Source of the DNA: Nocardioides houyundeii
GTDB lineage: Bacteria; Actinomycetota; Actinomycetes; Propionibacteriales; Nocardioidaceae
Assembly: GCF_002865585.1 (NCBI RefSeq)
Contig: NZ_CP025581.1
Coordinates: 1,116,001 to 1,180,000 of the forward strand
DNA: 64,000 nt
Direction: 5' to 3'
Shown here: positions 11,684 through 20,074 of the stretch, one piece after another
How positions within the stretch are numbered: position 1 is the stretch's first letter
Layout of the letters: each line of letters starts with the position of its first letter
Position numbers and translations under genes: made by a program
Notes under the pieces: model-generated
Seen by the model: the letters and a program-made list of their open reading frames with translations, nothing else
Database searches by the model: none
What the model was told of the DNA's origin: nothing

Positions 11684-12785
11684 GCGGGCGCATCTCCTGA
11701 CCCGAGCCGATGCCCGGCGGGTGGCGGTACAGGCCCAGCTGCTGGACCAGCCGCGCCCCAACGACCTGGTCGAGGTGGTGCGCCACCTGACGCTGCTGCA
11801 GCTGGACCCGACGGCCGCGGTGGCACCCAACGCCGACCTGGTGGCCTGGAGCCGGCTGGGTTCGGCGTACCGCCCGGAGGCGCTGCGCGCCGCGCAGGCC
11901 GAGGGTCTTCTGCTGGAGCACGCAGCGACGCTGCGCGCCAGCGAGTACGTCGGCCTGCTCAAGGCCGACATGGCCGACTGGCCGGGCCGCGGCGAGCTGC
12001 GGGACTGGCAGCACCGCCTGTTCGACTGGGTGAGGGCCAACGACGGCTGTCGGCGCGAGGTCCTGGCCCGGCTCGAGGTCGAGGGTCCGTTGCCCTCGCG
12101 CGCCCTGCCCGATACCTGTGCCGTGCCCTGGCGCTCCAGCGGCTGGACCAACAACCGCAACGTCACCCGGTTGCTGGACTGCATGGAGGCCCGCGGCGAG
12201 GTCGCCGTGGCGGGGCGTCTGGGCAAGGAACGGGTCTGGGACCTGGCGCACCGGGTGCACGCCGACGTCCCAGTGCTGCCGCCGCTCGAGGCGCGACGGG
12301 CGCGCAACGCCCTACGCCTGGGCGCCCTGGGCATCGCCCGCCCGAAGGGCCCCTTCAGCGGGGTGGAGGCCTCCGACGTCCAGGACGCCGGGGAGCCGGC
12401 GCTGGTCGAGGGAGTCGCGGGGGAGTGGCGGGTCGACCCGGCGCTGCTGGACCGGCCCTTCTCGGGACGCGCCGCGCTGCTGTCGCCGTTCGACCGGTTG
12501 GTGCACGACCGGGAGCGCCTGGCGCAGATCTTCGAGTTCGACTACCAGCTGGAGATGTACAAGCCCGAGGCCAAGCGCCGATGGGGCTACTTCGCCCTCC
12601 CGGTCCTGTACGGCGACCGGCTGGTCGGCAAGGTCGACGCCCGGGCCGAGCGCAAGGCGGGCGAGCTGCGGGTCCGAGCGATCCACCAGGACGAGCCGCT
12701 CACGCCCGAGGTCGCCGACGGGGTGCGCGAGGAGCTGGCGGACCTGGCCCGGTGGCTGGAGCTGGAGCTGCGGCTGCCCGGCTGA
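11676..12785 (+). CDS. Winged-helix DNA-binding protein, YcaQ/AlkX-like
   Basis: 369 residues. An N-terminal helix-turn-helix region (ADARRVAVQAQLLDQPRPNDLVEVVRHLTLLQLDP) is followed by the long all-helical/winged-helix body typical of the HTH_42 family (YcaQ). The conserved segment YQLEMYKPEAKRRWGYFALPVLYGDRLVGKVDARAER near residues 288-325 is diagnostic. Bacterial YcaQ (AlkX) members are DNA glycosylases that unhook crosslinked bases; activity here is inferred by family only. It overlaps the DUF1905 gene by 8 nt, and a terminal acidic/basic tail completes the normal family length. Confidence 0.85.
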   Translation: MSERAHLLTRADARRVAVQAQLLDQPRPNDLVEVVRHLTLLQLDPTAAVAPNADLVAWSRLGSAYRPEALRAAQAEGLLLEHAATLRASEYVGLLKADMADWPGRGELRDWQHRLFDWVRANDGCRREVLARLEVEGPLPSRALPDTCAVPWRSSGWTNNRNVTRLLDCMEARGEVAVAGRLGKERVWDLAHRVHADVPVLPPLEARRARNALRLGALGIARPKGPFSGVEASDVQDAGEPALVEGVAGEWRVDPALLDRPFSGRAALLSPFDRLVHDRERLAQIFEFDYQLEMYKPEAKRRWGYFALPVLYGDRLVGKVDARAERKAGELRVRAIHQDEPLTPEVADGVREELADLARWLELELRLPG

Positions 12786-12842
12786 CGCCCCGCCCGTCGA
12801 GCCCGCCCGGGCGGCCCGCAGCACGTCAATGTCACTCCTGGC

Positions 12843-12848
12843 TAGGGT
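12843..12848 (+). promoter_or_regulatory. -10 box of HIT gene
   Basis: TAGGGT with exactly six bases to the ATG at 12855; consistent with a leaderless transcript. Confidence 0.5.
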
Positions 12849-12854
12849 GCCGCC

Positions 12855-13264
12855 ATGGACTGCCTGTTCTGCACCATCGCCTCGGGGGCCGCACCGGCGG
12901 AGGTGGTGCACTCCGACGCGGAGCTCGTCGCCTTCCTCGACACCCGGCCGGTCTTCAAGGGCCACGTCCTCCTGGTGCCCCGCCAGCACGTGGTCACGCT
13001 GCCCGACCTGCCCGCCCCCTGCGGGACGGTTTCCTGGAGGTCGCGCAGCGGCTGGCGAGCGCCATGGTCTCCGGGCTCGGCGCCCAGGGCTCGTTCGTGG
13101 CGATGAACAACACCGTGAGCCAGTCGGTGCCGCACCTGCACCTGCACGTGGTGCCGCGCACCAAGGGTGACGGGCTGCGCGGCTTCTTCTGGCCCCGTAC
13201 GACGTACGCCGACGACGCCGAGCGGGCGGCGTACGGCGAGCGGATCAGGTCAGCCCTGGGCTGA
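12855..13264 (+). pseudogene. HIT-family nucleotide hydrolase/transferase, frameshifted
   Basis: Starts MDCLFCTIASG, the usual HIT opening with a CxxC zinc pair, and continues through FKGHVLLVPRQHVVTLPDLPAP. The frame then breaks in the C5 run at 13015-13019. Adding one C restores PLRDGFLEVAQRLASAM and leads to the histidine triad PHLHLHVVP and a normal C-terminus (RIRSALG). The span (410 nt) fits a single lost base in a gene for about 136 residues. HIT proteins cleave dinucleoside polyphosphates or AMP conjugates. Every motif is intact apart from the shift, so I suspect a sequence error. Confidence 0.82.
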
Positions 13265-13368
13265 ACGGGCGTTGTGCGAGCCGCCCGGAGCCAGAGCGCG
13301 GCTCAGCACCTAGAGTGACCTCGGCGCAGGGACCGACCCTGTGCAGGCAGCAGAGGAGGATCCCTGAC

Positions 13369-14142
13369 ATGGGTCGTTTCGACGGTCGAGTCGCAGTCAT
13401 CACCGGAGCCGCGCGCGGCATCGGCTTCGGCACCGCCCAGCGCTTCGCCGAGGAGGGGGCCAGCGTCGCGATCATCGACCTCGACGAGGCCGCGGCGTCC
13501 GAGGCCGCCGCCCGACTCACCTCCTCGACCGGCGAGGTCCGGGCCATCGGCATCGGCTGCGACGTCACCGACGCCGCCTCGGTCGAGGCCGCCTTCGAGC
13601 GCATCGTGGCCGACCTGGGCGGAGTGCACATCCTGGTCAACAACGCCGGGATCACCCGCGACAACCTGCTGTTCAAGATGACCGAGCAGGACTGGGACCT
13701 GGTGATGAACGTCCACCTCAAGGGTGCGTTCCTGATGACCAAGGCCGCGCAGAAGCACTTCGTCGCCCAGAAGTACGGCAAGATCGTGAACCTCTCCAGC
13801 GTATCCGCACTGGGCAACCGGGGGCAGGCCAACTACTCCGCCGCGAAGATGGGCGTGCAGGGCTTCACCCGCACCCTGGGCATCGAGCTCGGCCCCTTCG
13901 GCATCAACGCCAACGCGGTCGCCCCCGGCTTCATCGCCACCGAGATGACCGACGCCACCGCCGCGCGGCTGGGTCTGGACGTCGAGGAGTTCCGACGTCT
14001 CAACGCCGAGAACAACCCGGTCAAGAGGGTCGGCTTCCCCGAGGACATCGCAGCCGCCGTCGCGTTCCTGTGCAGCGACGAGGCGTCGTACATCACCGGT
14101 CAGACGCTGTACGTCGATGGGGGCGCCAAGCTCGTCAGCTGA
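13369..14142 (+). CDS. fabG: 3-oxoacyl-ACP reductase-like short-chain dehydrogenase
   Basis: 257 residues from the ATG preceded by GAGGAGGAT. Classical SDR: TGxxxGIG cofactor motif at 12-19 (TGAARGIG), NNAG at 91-94, and catalytic N114, S144, Y156 and K160 (YSAAK). The C-terminal [20 protein letters not shown] is typical of FabG, which reduces 3-oxoacyl-ACP with NADPH. Since it stands alone rather than in a fatty-acid operon, it could equally be a FabG-like reductase of another 3-oxoacyl thioester. A TAGAGT box at about 13312 suggests a promoter with a leader of roughly 50 nt. Confidence 0.85.
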   Translation: MGRFDGRVAVITGAARGIGFGTAQRFAEEGASVAIIDLDEAAASEAAARLTSSTGEVRAIGIGCDVTDAASVEAAFERIVADLGGVHILVNNAGITRDNLLFKMTEQDWDLVMNVHLKGAFLMTKAAQKHFVAQKYGKIVNLSSVSALGNRGQANYSAAKMGVQGFTRTLGIELGPFGINANAVAPGFIATEMTDATAARLGLDVEEFRRLNAENNPVKRVGFPEDIAAAVAFLCSDEASYITGQTLYVDGGAKLVS

Positions 14143-14159
14143 CCCCGTTAAACCTCCCG

Positions 14160-14210
14160 GACGGGGAGACCTCAGTCACGCCCTGAGCGTGGCGTGGTCT
14201 CCCCGTCTTT
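14160..14210 (+). terminator. Intrinsic terminator after fabG-like gene
   Basis: 12-bp stem GACGGGGAGACC (14160-14171) with GGTCTCCCCGTC (14196-14207), followed by TTT. It separates the reductase gene from the riboswitch leader downstream. Confidence 0.88.
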
Positions 14211-14274
14211 ACTTTTGCACCCACCGCGTGTGTACCTTTTTTCAGTCGGACTACCGACCTCAAAAAATAGACAC

Positions 14275-14470
14275 TGCCCCGGGTACGCCGAGTCCTGCCC
14301 GTCCGGGAGCAGCTCCAGACTCATCAGAAGTCGGGCAGGAGTGGGGGACCCACAGGTTCCACGCCGAGCGCTGCGCGCGCTCGGCTCGGGGTGAAGTCAC
14401 CCAATGGGTGGCGGAGCACTTTCCAGCTCCAACCCGACAGCTCACCTCACAGGCGTGGGAAAGGAACACA
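14275..14470 (+). promoter_or_regulatory. c-di-AMP riboswitch (ydaO/yuaA type)
   Basis: The leader before the NlpC/P60 gene holds the conserved blocks of this class in order: GCCGAGTCCTGCCCG near 14287, GGAGTGGGGGACCCA near 14335, GGTTCCACGCCGAG, GGGTGAAGTCACCCAATGGG near 14389, CCAGCTCCAACCCGACAGCT near 14423, and AGGCGTGGGAAAGGA next to the coding start. In actinobacteria this riboswitch commonly controls cell-wall hydrolase genes and switches them off at high c-di-AMP. Boundaries are approximate. A promoter must lie in the AT-richer stretch 14213-14275 (TTTTTCAG, AAAAAATAGACA). Confidence 0.9.
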
Positions 14471-14475
14471 TCTCC

Positions 14476-15180
14476 ATGTCTGCGACCCCTCGCACGCTTC
14501 ACACGATCGTCCGCTCACTCATGCTCGGCACCCTCTCCGTCGGTCTGGTTCTCGGCCTCGGACTCACCGGCACCAGCACGACCACCACGGCCCAGGCCGC
14601 TCCCGCGTCCGACATCCGTCTGGTCTCCGATCACACCGACTCGGCCAAGACCGTTCAGGCCCGCAAGGCCGCGAAGGCCACCAAGCGCATCCAGGCCCGC
14701 AAGGCCGCGAAGGCGACCAAGCGCATCCAGGCCCGCAAGGCCGCCAGGGCCACCAAGCGCATCCAGGCCCGCAAGGCCCGGGTCCGGGCCCGCAGGGCCG
14801 TGCTCAGCAAGGTCGGCCGGGCCAAGGGCATCGCCCTGGCCCAGCGCGGCGACCGCTACGTCTACGGCGCCACCGGCCCGAACGCGTTCGACTGCTCTGG
14901 GCTGGTCCAGTTCGCCTACAAGCGCGCCGGCTTCCCGCGGATGCCCCGCACCTCCGGTGCCCAGGCCGGCCACACCCGCCGTATCGCCAAGGGTGCGATG
15001 CGTCCTGGCGACCTGATGTTCTTCGCCAACGGCGGCCGCGTCTACCACGTCGGCATCTTCATCGGCCGCGGCCGTGGCGGTGTCCCGCTGATGGTGCACT
15101 CCTCCCGTCCGGGCACCCCGGTGGGTGTCTCGGTGCCGTGGACCAGCAGCTGGTTCGCCGGCACGGTGCGCGCCGCCTGA
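14476..15180 (+). CDS. Secreted NlpC/P60 peptidoglycan endopeptidase with Lys/Arg-rich repeats
   Basis: 234 residues. Signal peptide about 1-42 (ending AQAAPA), then a very basic repeated linker (61-107), then the NlpC/P60 domain with catalytic C140 (FDCSGLVQFAYK), H191 (YHVGIFIG) and H208 (MVHSSRPG). Such enzymes cut D-gamma-glutamyl-diamino acid bonds in peptidoglycan stems. The linker carries three perfect-length 12-residue units QARKAAKATKRI plus a partial fourth. It is probably a polycationic tether to acidic wall polymers, which is inference. Expression is under the c-di-AMP riboswitch immediately upstream, linking wall hydrolysis to turgor and envelope signalling. Confidence 0.92.
   Translation: MSATPRTLHTIVRSLMLGTLSVGLVLGLGLTGTSTTTTAQAAPASDIRLVSDHTDSAKTVQARKAAKATKRIQARKAAKATKRIQARKAARATKRIQARKARVRARRAVLSKVGRAKGIALAQRGDRYVYGATGPNAFDCSGLVQFAYKRAGFPRMPRTSGAQAGHTRRIAKGAMRPGDLMFFANGGRVYHVGIFIGRGRGGVPLMVHSSRPGTPVGVSVPWTSSWFAGTVRAA
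14656..14780 (+). repeat. 36-bp in-frame tandem repeat
   Basis: Three near-identical 36-bp units (14656-14691, 14692-14727, 14728-14763) and a partial fourth encode the basic linker of the NlpC/P60 protein. Copy number may vary between strains. Confidence 0.9.
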
Positions 15181-15223
15181 GTCTCACCCCTCGGCGCAAT
15201 CCGAACAGAAGAGATGGACAATT

Positions 15224-15270
15224 GTGCGGGCGCGCCTGACCCCGAAGGGGTCGGTGCGCCCGCACACTTT
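15224..15270 (+). terminator. Intrinsic terminator after NlpC/P60 gene
   Basis: 10-bp stem GTGCGGGCGC/GCGCCCGCAC with an inner ACCCC/GGGGT stem, followed by ACTTT. Confidence 0.85.
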
Positions 15271-15307
15271 CTCCCGAGTCACTCGTTCCTCCCGATCGGA
15301 GCCCACC

Positions 15308-16318
15308 GTGCGTCGCACCCTCCCGCTGGCCACCGCCTTCCTCAGCGCAGCCCTGCTCCTCGCCGGTTGCGGGGGAGGGGGCGACGAGGAGACGCCGGAG
15401 GGCAGCCCCCCGGCGGCTGACTCCACCGAGTCGCCCGCGGCGCCGCAGACCTGGCCGCTCACCGGGCTGACGGCGGCCGAGGGCAAGTCCACGGCCAAGA
15501 ACCTGCCGGTGCTGGTCACCAAGATCGACAACACCTCCAGCGCGGCGCCCCAGCTGGGCCTGAGCAAGGCCGACATGGTGGTCGAGGAGCTCGTCGAGGG
15601 CGGGACCACCCGGCTGGCGGCGTTCTTCTACAGCCAGCTGCCGGACGTGGTGGGTCCGGTGCGCTCCATGCGGGCCAGCGACGTCGGCATCGTCAAGCCC
15701 GTCGACGCGACCGTGATCACCAGTGGTGCCGCCCAGATCACCAAGAACCGCATCAACGCGGCGGGCATCCAGTTCTTCGAGGAAGGGGCCAAGGGCTTCT
15801 TCCGGGAGCCCTCCCGCTCCGCGCCGTACAACCTGATGGCGCGGACCAAGGAGGTCGCGACCCTGGCCAAGGTCGACTCCTCGCGTCCTGAGGACTACTT
15901 CGTCTTCGGGGACCCCGGCGACCTGCCCAAGGGCAAGAAGGCGACCTCGCTGTCGGCCAACTTCGGCCGGCACACCACCACCTGGGCGTTCGCGGACGGC
16001 AAGTACGTCAACCAGACGACGTACGCCGGCCAGGGCGACGAGTTCCCGGCCGACAGCGTGCTGGTGCTCCGGGTCCGGGTCGGGGACGCCGGCTACAAGG
16101 ATCCGGCGGGCAGCTTCGTGCCCGAGACGATCTTCGAGGGCTCGGGACCGGCGCAGCTGTTCCACCGGGGCCGGGTGGTGAACGGGACCTGGAGCAAGGA
16201 CTCCCTCACCTCAGGCCTGCACCTGGAGGCGAAGGGCAAGGAGCTCACGATGCCGCCCGGGCGCACCTGGGTGGAGCTGGTGCCCCAGGACTCCGGCTCG
16301 GTGTCGGTCGTCAAGTAG
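15308..16318 (+). CDS. DUF3048 (YerB-like) lipoprotein
   Basis: 336 residues from the GTG at 15308, giving a lipoprotein signal ending LLLAGC with the lipidated Cys at 21, then a low-complexity acidic/proline spacer. The body has the two DUF3048 parts: LPVLVTKIDNTSSAAPQLGLSKADMVVEELVEGGTTRLAAFFYS and VGPVRSMRASDVGI in the first, and FGRHTTTWAF to FHRGRVVNGTWSKD in the second. YerB-type proteins are envelope proteins of unknown function. It is separated from the NlpC/P60 gene by a terminator, so it is likely an independent unit. Confidence 0.88.
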   Translation: MRRTLPLATAFLSAALLLAGCGGGGDEETPEGSPPAADSTESPAAPQTWPLTGLTAAEGKSTAKNLPVLVTKIDNTSSAAPQLGLSKADMVVEELVEGGTTRLAAFFYSQLPDVVGPVRSMRASDVGIVKPVDATVITSGAAQITKNRINAAGIQFFEEGAKGFFREPSRSAPYNLMARTKEVATLAKVDSSRPEDYFVFGDPGDLPKGKKATSLSANFGRHTTTWAFADGKYVNQTTYAGQGDEFPADSVLVLRVRVGDAGYKDPAGSFVPETIFEGSGPAQLFHRGRVVNGTWSKDSLTSGLHLEAKGKELTMPPGRTWVELVPQDSGSVSVVK

Positions 16319-16343
16319 TCGCGCCGGCGCGCCGCCTGGCGAC

Positions 16344-17024
16344 TCAGGCCGGGTCGGCGCGCCAGAGCTCCGAGCTGGTCAGCGACTCCAGGTCGGCGCC
16401 GGACTCCATGATCTCTCTGATGCCGGCGAGCATCAGCCCGATCACCGCCTCCACGCGGAGGCTGTCGGCGTCGGGGTCGTCGCTCACCGAGACCGAGGCG
16501 CCGGCGGAGTTCAGCGCGCCGAAGAAGATCCGGCCGAAGGTGTGCAGCATCGGCTCGTCGATCGTCCAGGACCCGGTGAACAGGGTGCTGCGGACGATCT
16601 CGACCACCGTGCCGTAGGTGGACCGGTCCTCCTGCTGCCGCAGCGCCTCGTAGCCCAGCACCGAGGGACTCTCCTGCACCACGATCCGCCGGTAGCGGGG
16701 CTCGCGGACGATGGACAGGAAGGTGCGCACCCCCACCAGGGCCTGCTCCCAGGGATCCGCCACGCCCGAGATCGCCTGCGCCACCGCCAGCGCCGACTGG
16801 TCCTCCACCCGCACGAACACTGCCCCGAACAGGTCCTGCTTGCCCGTGAAGTGGTGGTACAGGGCGCCCTTGGTCACCTGGGCGCCGGCCACCACCGCGT
16901 CGAGTGAGGTGGCCGCGTAGCCGTGGGCGGTGAAGAGCTCCTCCGCCGCGTCGATGAGGGCACGCTTGGTGGCGGCGGAGTACTCCTGACGTCGGGTGGC
17001 GCCCGGGGTCCGCAGCGAAGTCAT
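16344..17024 (-). CDS. TetR-family transcriptional regulator
   Basis: 226 residues. The N-terminal helix-turn-helix reads ALIDAAEELFTAHGYAATSLDAVVAGAQVTKGALYHHF (about 22-59), the standard TetR pattern. The C-terminal ligand domain is unclassified beyond general TetR. It is transcribed away from the yqgE-like gene. The 295-bp gap between them contains two adjacent perfect palindromes that are candidate operators for this regulator. No obvious efflux or catabolic target lies next to it. Confidence 0.9.
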   Translation of the reverse strand: MTSLRTPGATRRQEYSAATKRALIDAAEELFTAHGYAATSLDAVVAGAQVTKGALYHHFTGKQDLFGAVFVRVEDQSALAVAQAISGVADPWEQALVGVRTFLSIVREPRYRRIVVQESPSVLGYEALRQQEDRSTYGTVVEIVRSTLFTGSWTIDEPMLHTFGRIFFGALNSAGASVSVSDDPDADSLRVEAVIGLMLAGIREIMESGADLESLTSSELWRADPA

Positions 17025-17096
17025 CCGGGCAGTCTAGGACCGCGCCGAGGCCCTGGCACCAGTTACGTGTGCTCAGGGTCACGTGGGGTTCGTTTG

Positions 17097-17125
17097 CATA
17101 CCACGGGTATGTCAACGTACGTTGA
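17097..17125. promoter_or_regulatory. Twin palindromes, candidate TetR operator
   Basis: CATACC-ACG-GGTATG (17097-17111) abuts the 14-bp perfect palindrome TCAACGTACGTTGA (17112-17125), 73 bp upstream of the tetR-type start. The rest of the 17025-17319 gap shows no gene and is unusually CT-rich on the plus strand. The operator role is inferred from position and symmetry. Confidence 0.45.
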
Positions 17126-17319
17126 AGGAGCACGAAGTCAGCGGCACCAGTGGTGCCGCCCCCCATTCCAGGCAGTCCCTTCCGGCGCTCACGCGGTCCC
17201 TCCCGATCGCACCCTCCCTCCCCCGATGCGCTGGGAGGGGCTGCCTTTCCTCATTTCTCCGGTCTGCCCTTTCCGTTGCGCCGGTACCTTCCGCGCCGAA
17301 CCTGGGTCATCATGGAGAC

Positions 17320-17909
17320 ATGGACGGATCGATCGGGCGGGACGCGCACCGCGAGACCGCCGTACGGCGTGGGTCGCTGCTCGTGGCGAGTCCGGAGATG
17401 ACCGATCCCAACTTCGCCGAGACCGTGGTGCTGATGCTCGACGTCGACGACGGGGAGCCCTGGGCATCGTGCTCAACCGGCCGTCCGCGGTGACTGTCGC
17501 CGAGGTGCTGCACGACTGGCGGGACACGGTGGCGGAGCCCGGGGTGCTCTTCTTCGGCGGCCCCGTGAGCACCGAGGGTGCGCTGGCACTGGGCCTGCTC
17601 GCGGACCCCCGCGACCCTCCGGTCGGCTTCCGCGAGCTCTACGGGCCGGTGGGCATGGTCGACCTCGACACCCCCGTGGAGCTCGTCGACGGGTCCCTCT
17701 CGCGGCTGCGGATCTTCGCCGGCTACGCGGGCTGGGGGGCCCAGCAGCTCGAGCAGGAAGTGGCCCGCGGCGACTGGTACGTCGTCCCCTCCGAGCTGGT
17801 GGACCTGTTCCGCGCCGACCCGGTGGACCTGTGGCGCGACGTGCTGAGGCGACAGCCCGGCGAGCTGGCGTGGCACTCCACACGTCCTGCCGATCCCGAC
17901 CTCAACTGA
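17320..17909 (+). pseudogene. YqgE/AlgH family protein, frameshifted
   Basis: Starts MDGSIGRDAHRETAVRRGSLLVASPEMTDPNFAETVVLMLD, the family N-terminus. The frame breaks in the G4 run at 17452-17455. Adding one G gives DDGGALGIVLNRPSAVTVAEVL and an otherwise complete C-terminal half (VLFFGGPVSTEGALALG, FAGYAGWGAQQLEQEVARGDWYVVP), ending at 17909. The 590-nt span equals one lost base from a gene for about 196 residues. The function of this widespread family is not settled. The GGP-x-x and GYAGW-x-x-QLE blocks are intact, so I read this as a probable sequencing error. Confidence 0.85.
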
Positions 17910-17911
17910 CC

Positions 17912-17917
17912 TAGACT
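17912..17917 (+). promoter_or_regulatory. -10 box of DUF3039 gene
   Basis: TAGACT nine bases before the ATG at 17927. Confidence 0.45.
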
Positions 17918-17926
17918 GGCCCGACC

Positions 17927-18253
17927 ATGACCCAGATCGGATTCTCGCCAGGCTCCTCCACCATCGAGGACACGCGCACCGTCCCCACCGACGAGGGGGA
18001 CCACGAGCGGTTCTCGCACTACGTGCCCAAGGACAAGCTCACCGAGGCGATGGTCATGGGCACGCCCGTCATCGCCCTGTGCGGCAAGGTGTGGGTGCCC
18101 AGCCGGTCCGGGGAGAAGTTCCCGGTGTGCCCGGAGTGCAAGGAGATCTGGGAGTCGCTCCAGCCCGGCGGCGAGGGCAAGGGCCCCGGCGGCAGTGGTG
18201 GCGGCAGTGGTAACGGCAGTGGTGGCGGCAATGGTGGAGGCAGTGGCGCGTGA
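17927..18253 (+). CDS. DUF3039 protein with Gly/Ser tail
   Basis: 108 residues. The conserved part HERFSHYVPKDKLTEAMVMGTPVIALCGKVWVPSRSGEKFPVCPECKEIWE fits DUF3039; C71... and the CPEC pair (about 66-69) suggest a small metal-binding knuckle. The last 30 residues are a low-complexity G/S/N-rich tail. It overlaps the helicase gene by 4 nt (GTGA), so it probably acts with it. No biochemical role is known to me. Confidence 0.85.
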   Translation: MTQIGFSPGSSTIEDTRTVPTDEGDHERFSHYVPKDKLTEAMVMGTPVIALCGKVWVPSRSGEKFPVCPECKEIWESLQPGGEGKGPGGSGGGSGNGSGGGNGGGSGA

Positions 18254-20037
18254 CGGAACGGCACGAGGCCGCCCTAGTCACACCCGCGCTCTCCCCGGCC
18301 TGGCCCGAGCGCGCCGCGTGGGGGACGGCTCCCTCCCTGCGCGCCTGGCAGACCGCGGCGCTGGCCAAGTACCTGGACGAGAGCCCGCGTGACTTCCTCG
18401 CGGTGGCGACGCCGGGGGCCGGCAAGACCACCTTCGCCCTGACCCTGGCCGCTGACCTGCTGGCTCGGCGCGTCGTCGCCCGGGTCACCATCGTAGCGCC
18501 CACCGAGCACCTCAAGGTGCAGTGGGCCGAGGCCGCCGGTCGCGCCGGCATCCCCATCGACCCGACGTACTCCGCGGGCAAGGGGCGTACCTCCAAGGAC
18601 TACCTGGGCATCGCGGTCACCTACGCCGGAGTGGCGGTCAACCCGCTGGCGATGCGGATCCGCACCGAGAACTTCAAGACCCTGGTGATCCTCGACGAGG
18701 TGCACCACGCCGGCGACGCGATGTCGTGGGGCGAGGGGATCCGCGAGGCGTTCGAGCCTGCCGCCCGCCGGGTTGCCCTGACCGGCACCCCGTTCCGGTC
18801 CGACATCAACCCGATCCCGTTCGTCAGCTATGCCCCCGGTCCCGACGGGGTGCCGCGCTCGGTGGCCGACTACACCTACGGCTACGCCCAGGCGCTGGCC
18901 GACCACGTGGTGCGGCCGGTGCTCTTCATGGCCTACTCGGGGGAGATGACGTGGCGCACCCGAGCCGGCGACGAGGTCGCCGCGCGCCTGGGTGAGCCGC
19001 TGACCAAGGACCTGAACGCCCAGGCGCTCCGCACCGCGCTGGACCCGTCGGGCTCCTGGATGCCTGCAGTCCTGGAGGCCGCGGACAAGCGGCTCTCCGA
19101 GGTCCGCCGGCACGTTCCCGACGCCGGTGGCCTGGTCATCGCCTCGGACCAGGACTCCGCCCGTGCCTACGCGGGGCTGCTGAAGAAGATCACCGGCGCC
19201 TCGCCCGTGGTGGTGCTCTCGGACGAGAAGGCGGCGTCGAAGAAGATCGGCAAGTTCACCGACTCCGAGGACCGCTGGATGGTCGCGGTACGGATGGTCT
19301 CCGAGGGGGTCGACGTACCGCGGCTCGCGGTCGGGGTGTGGGCGACCCGCACCGCCACCCCCCTCTACTTCGCCCAGGCCGTGGGCCGGTTCGTGCGCGC
19401 CCGGCGGCGCGGCGAGACCGCCTCGGTCTTCCTGCCCTCGGCCCCCAACCTGCTCGCCTTCGCCTCCGAGATGGAGATGCAGCGCGACCACGTGCTCAAG
19501 CGCAAGGTCAACGACGAGGGCGACATCTTCGCCGCCGAGAACGACCTGCTCGCCGCCGCCCAGGCCGGTGAGGGCGCCTCGGACGAGCTGGACGGCCTGC
19601 CTTTCGAGGCGCTGGGGTCCACTGCCTCCTTCGACCGGGTGCTCTACGACGGCGGCGAGTTCGGCCACTCCGGGGAGGTGCACGTGGGCTCGGAGGAGGA
19701 GATGGACTTCCTGGGGATCCCCGGGCTCCTGGAGCCCGACCAGGTGCGCGAGCTGCTGCACTCGCGCCAGAGCGAGCGCGCCGCCATCCAGAAGGCGGCC
19801 AAGCCCAAGGACGAGGTCGTGGTCGAGGTCTCCACCCACGAGCAGCTCGCAGTGCTGCGCCGCGAGCTCAACGGGCTGGTCGCCGCCTGGTTCCACCGCA
19901 CCGGCCAGCCGCACGGGGTCACCCATGCGGCGCTGCGCAAGCAGTGCGGGGGCCCCGCTGCTGCCGTGGCCACCGCCGAGCAGCTGAATGCCAGGATCAA
20001 CGCGCTGCGGGACTGGGCGATCCGCAAGACCTCCTGA
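18250..20037 (+). CDS. DExH-box superfamily 2 helicase
   Basis: 595 residues from GTG, overlapping the DUF3039 gene by 4 nt. Motifs in order: Walker A ATPGAGKTTF (G58-K59-T60), motif Ia VAPTEHLKVQW, motif II DEVHH (149-153), motif III TGTPFRSD (178-185) and motif VI QAVGRFVRARRRGE near 390. Motif IV-V (MVAVRMVSEGVDVPRLAVGVWATRT) lies in the second RecA lobe. The C-terminal about 150 residues are a family-specific helical region. Architecture is closest to the UvrB/RecG-like DEAD/DEAH helicases with a ResIII domain, and no nuclease domain is visible. Its substrate is probably DNA, but this is not certain. Confidence 0.9.
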   Translation: MTERHEAALVTPALSPAWPERAAWGTAPSLRAWQTAALAKYLDESPRDFLAVATPGAGKTTFALTLAADLLARRVVARVTIVAPTEHLKVQWAEAAGRAGIPIDPTYSAGKGRTSKDYLGIAVTYAGVAVNPLAMRIRTENFKTLVILDEVHHAGDAMSWGEGIREAFEPAARRVALTGTPFRSDINPIPFVSYAPGPDGVPRSVADYTYGYAQALADHVVRPVLFMAYSGEMTWRTRAGDEVAARLGEPLTKDLNAQALRTALDPSGSWMPAVLEAADKRLSEVRRHVPDAGGLVIASDQDSARAYAGLLKKITGASPVVVLSDEKAASKKIGKFTDSEDRWMVAVRMVSEGVDVPRLAVGVWATRTATPLYFAQAVGRFVRARRRGETASVFLPSAPNLLAFASEMEMQRDHVLKRKVNDEGDIFAAENDLLAAAQAGEGASDELDGLPFEALGSTASFDRVLYDGGEFGHSGEVHVGSEEEMDFLGIPGLLEPDQVRELLHSRQSERAAIQKAAKPKDEVVVEVSTHEQLAVLRRELNGLVAAWFHRTGQPHGVTHAALRKQCGGPAAAVATAEQLNARINALRDWAIRKTS

Positions 20038-20061
20038 GGGTCCAACCGGGCGGATCGCCCC

Positions 20062-20067
20062 TAGACT
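20062..20067 (+). promoter_or_regulatory. -10 box of IclR-type gene
   Basis: TAGACT with seven bases to the ATG at 20075; transcript probably leaderless. Confidence 0.55.
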
Positions 20068-20074
20068 CACAAAC

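Noticed and set aside
14656..14780. Tandem repeats that could be taken for a CRISPR array
   Set aside because: Units are 36 bp, in frame, directly adjacent with no spacers, and encode the basic linker of the NlpC/P60 protein.
17109..17319. A small gene upstream of the yqgE-like gene
   Set aside because: The frame starting in the palindromes has no family likeness, has atypical codon use and would overlap the candidate operator.
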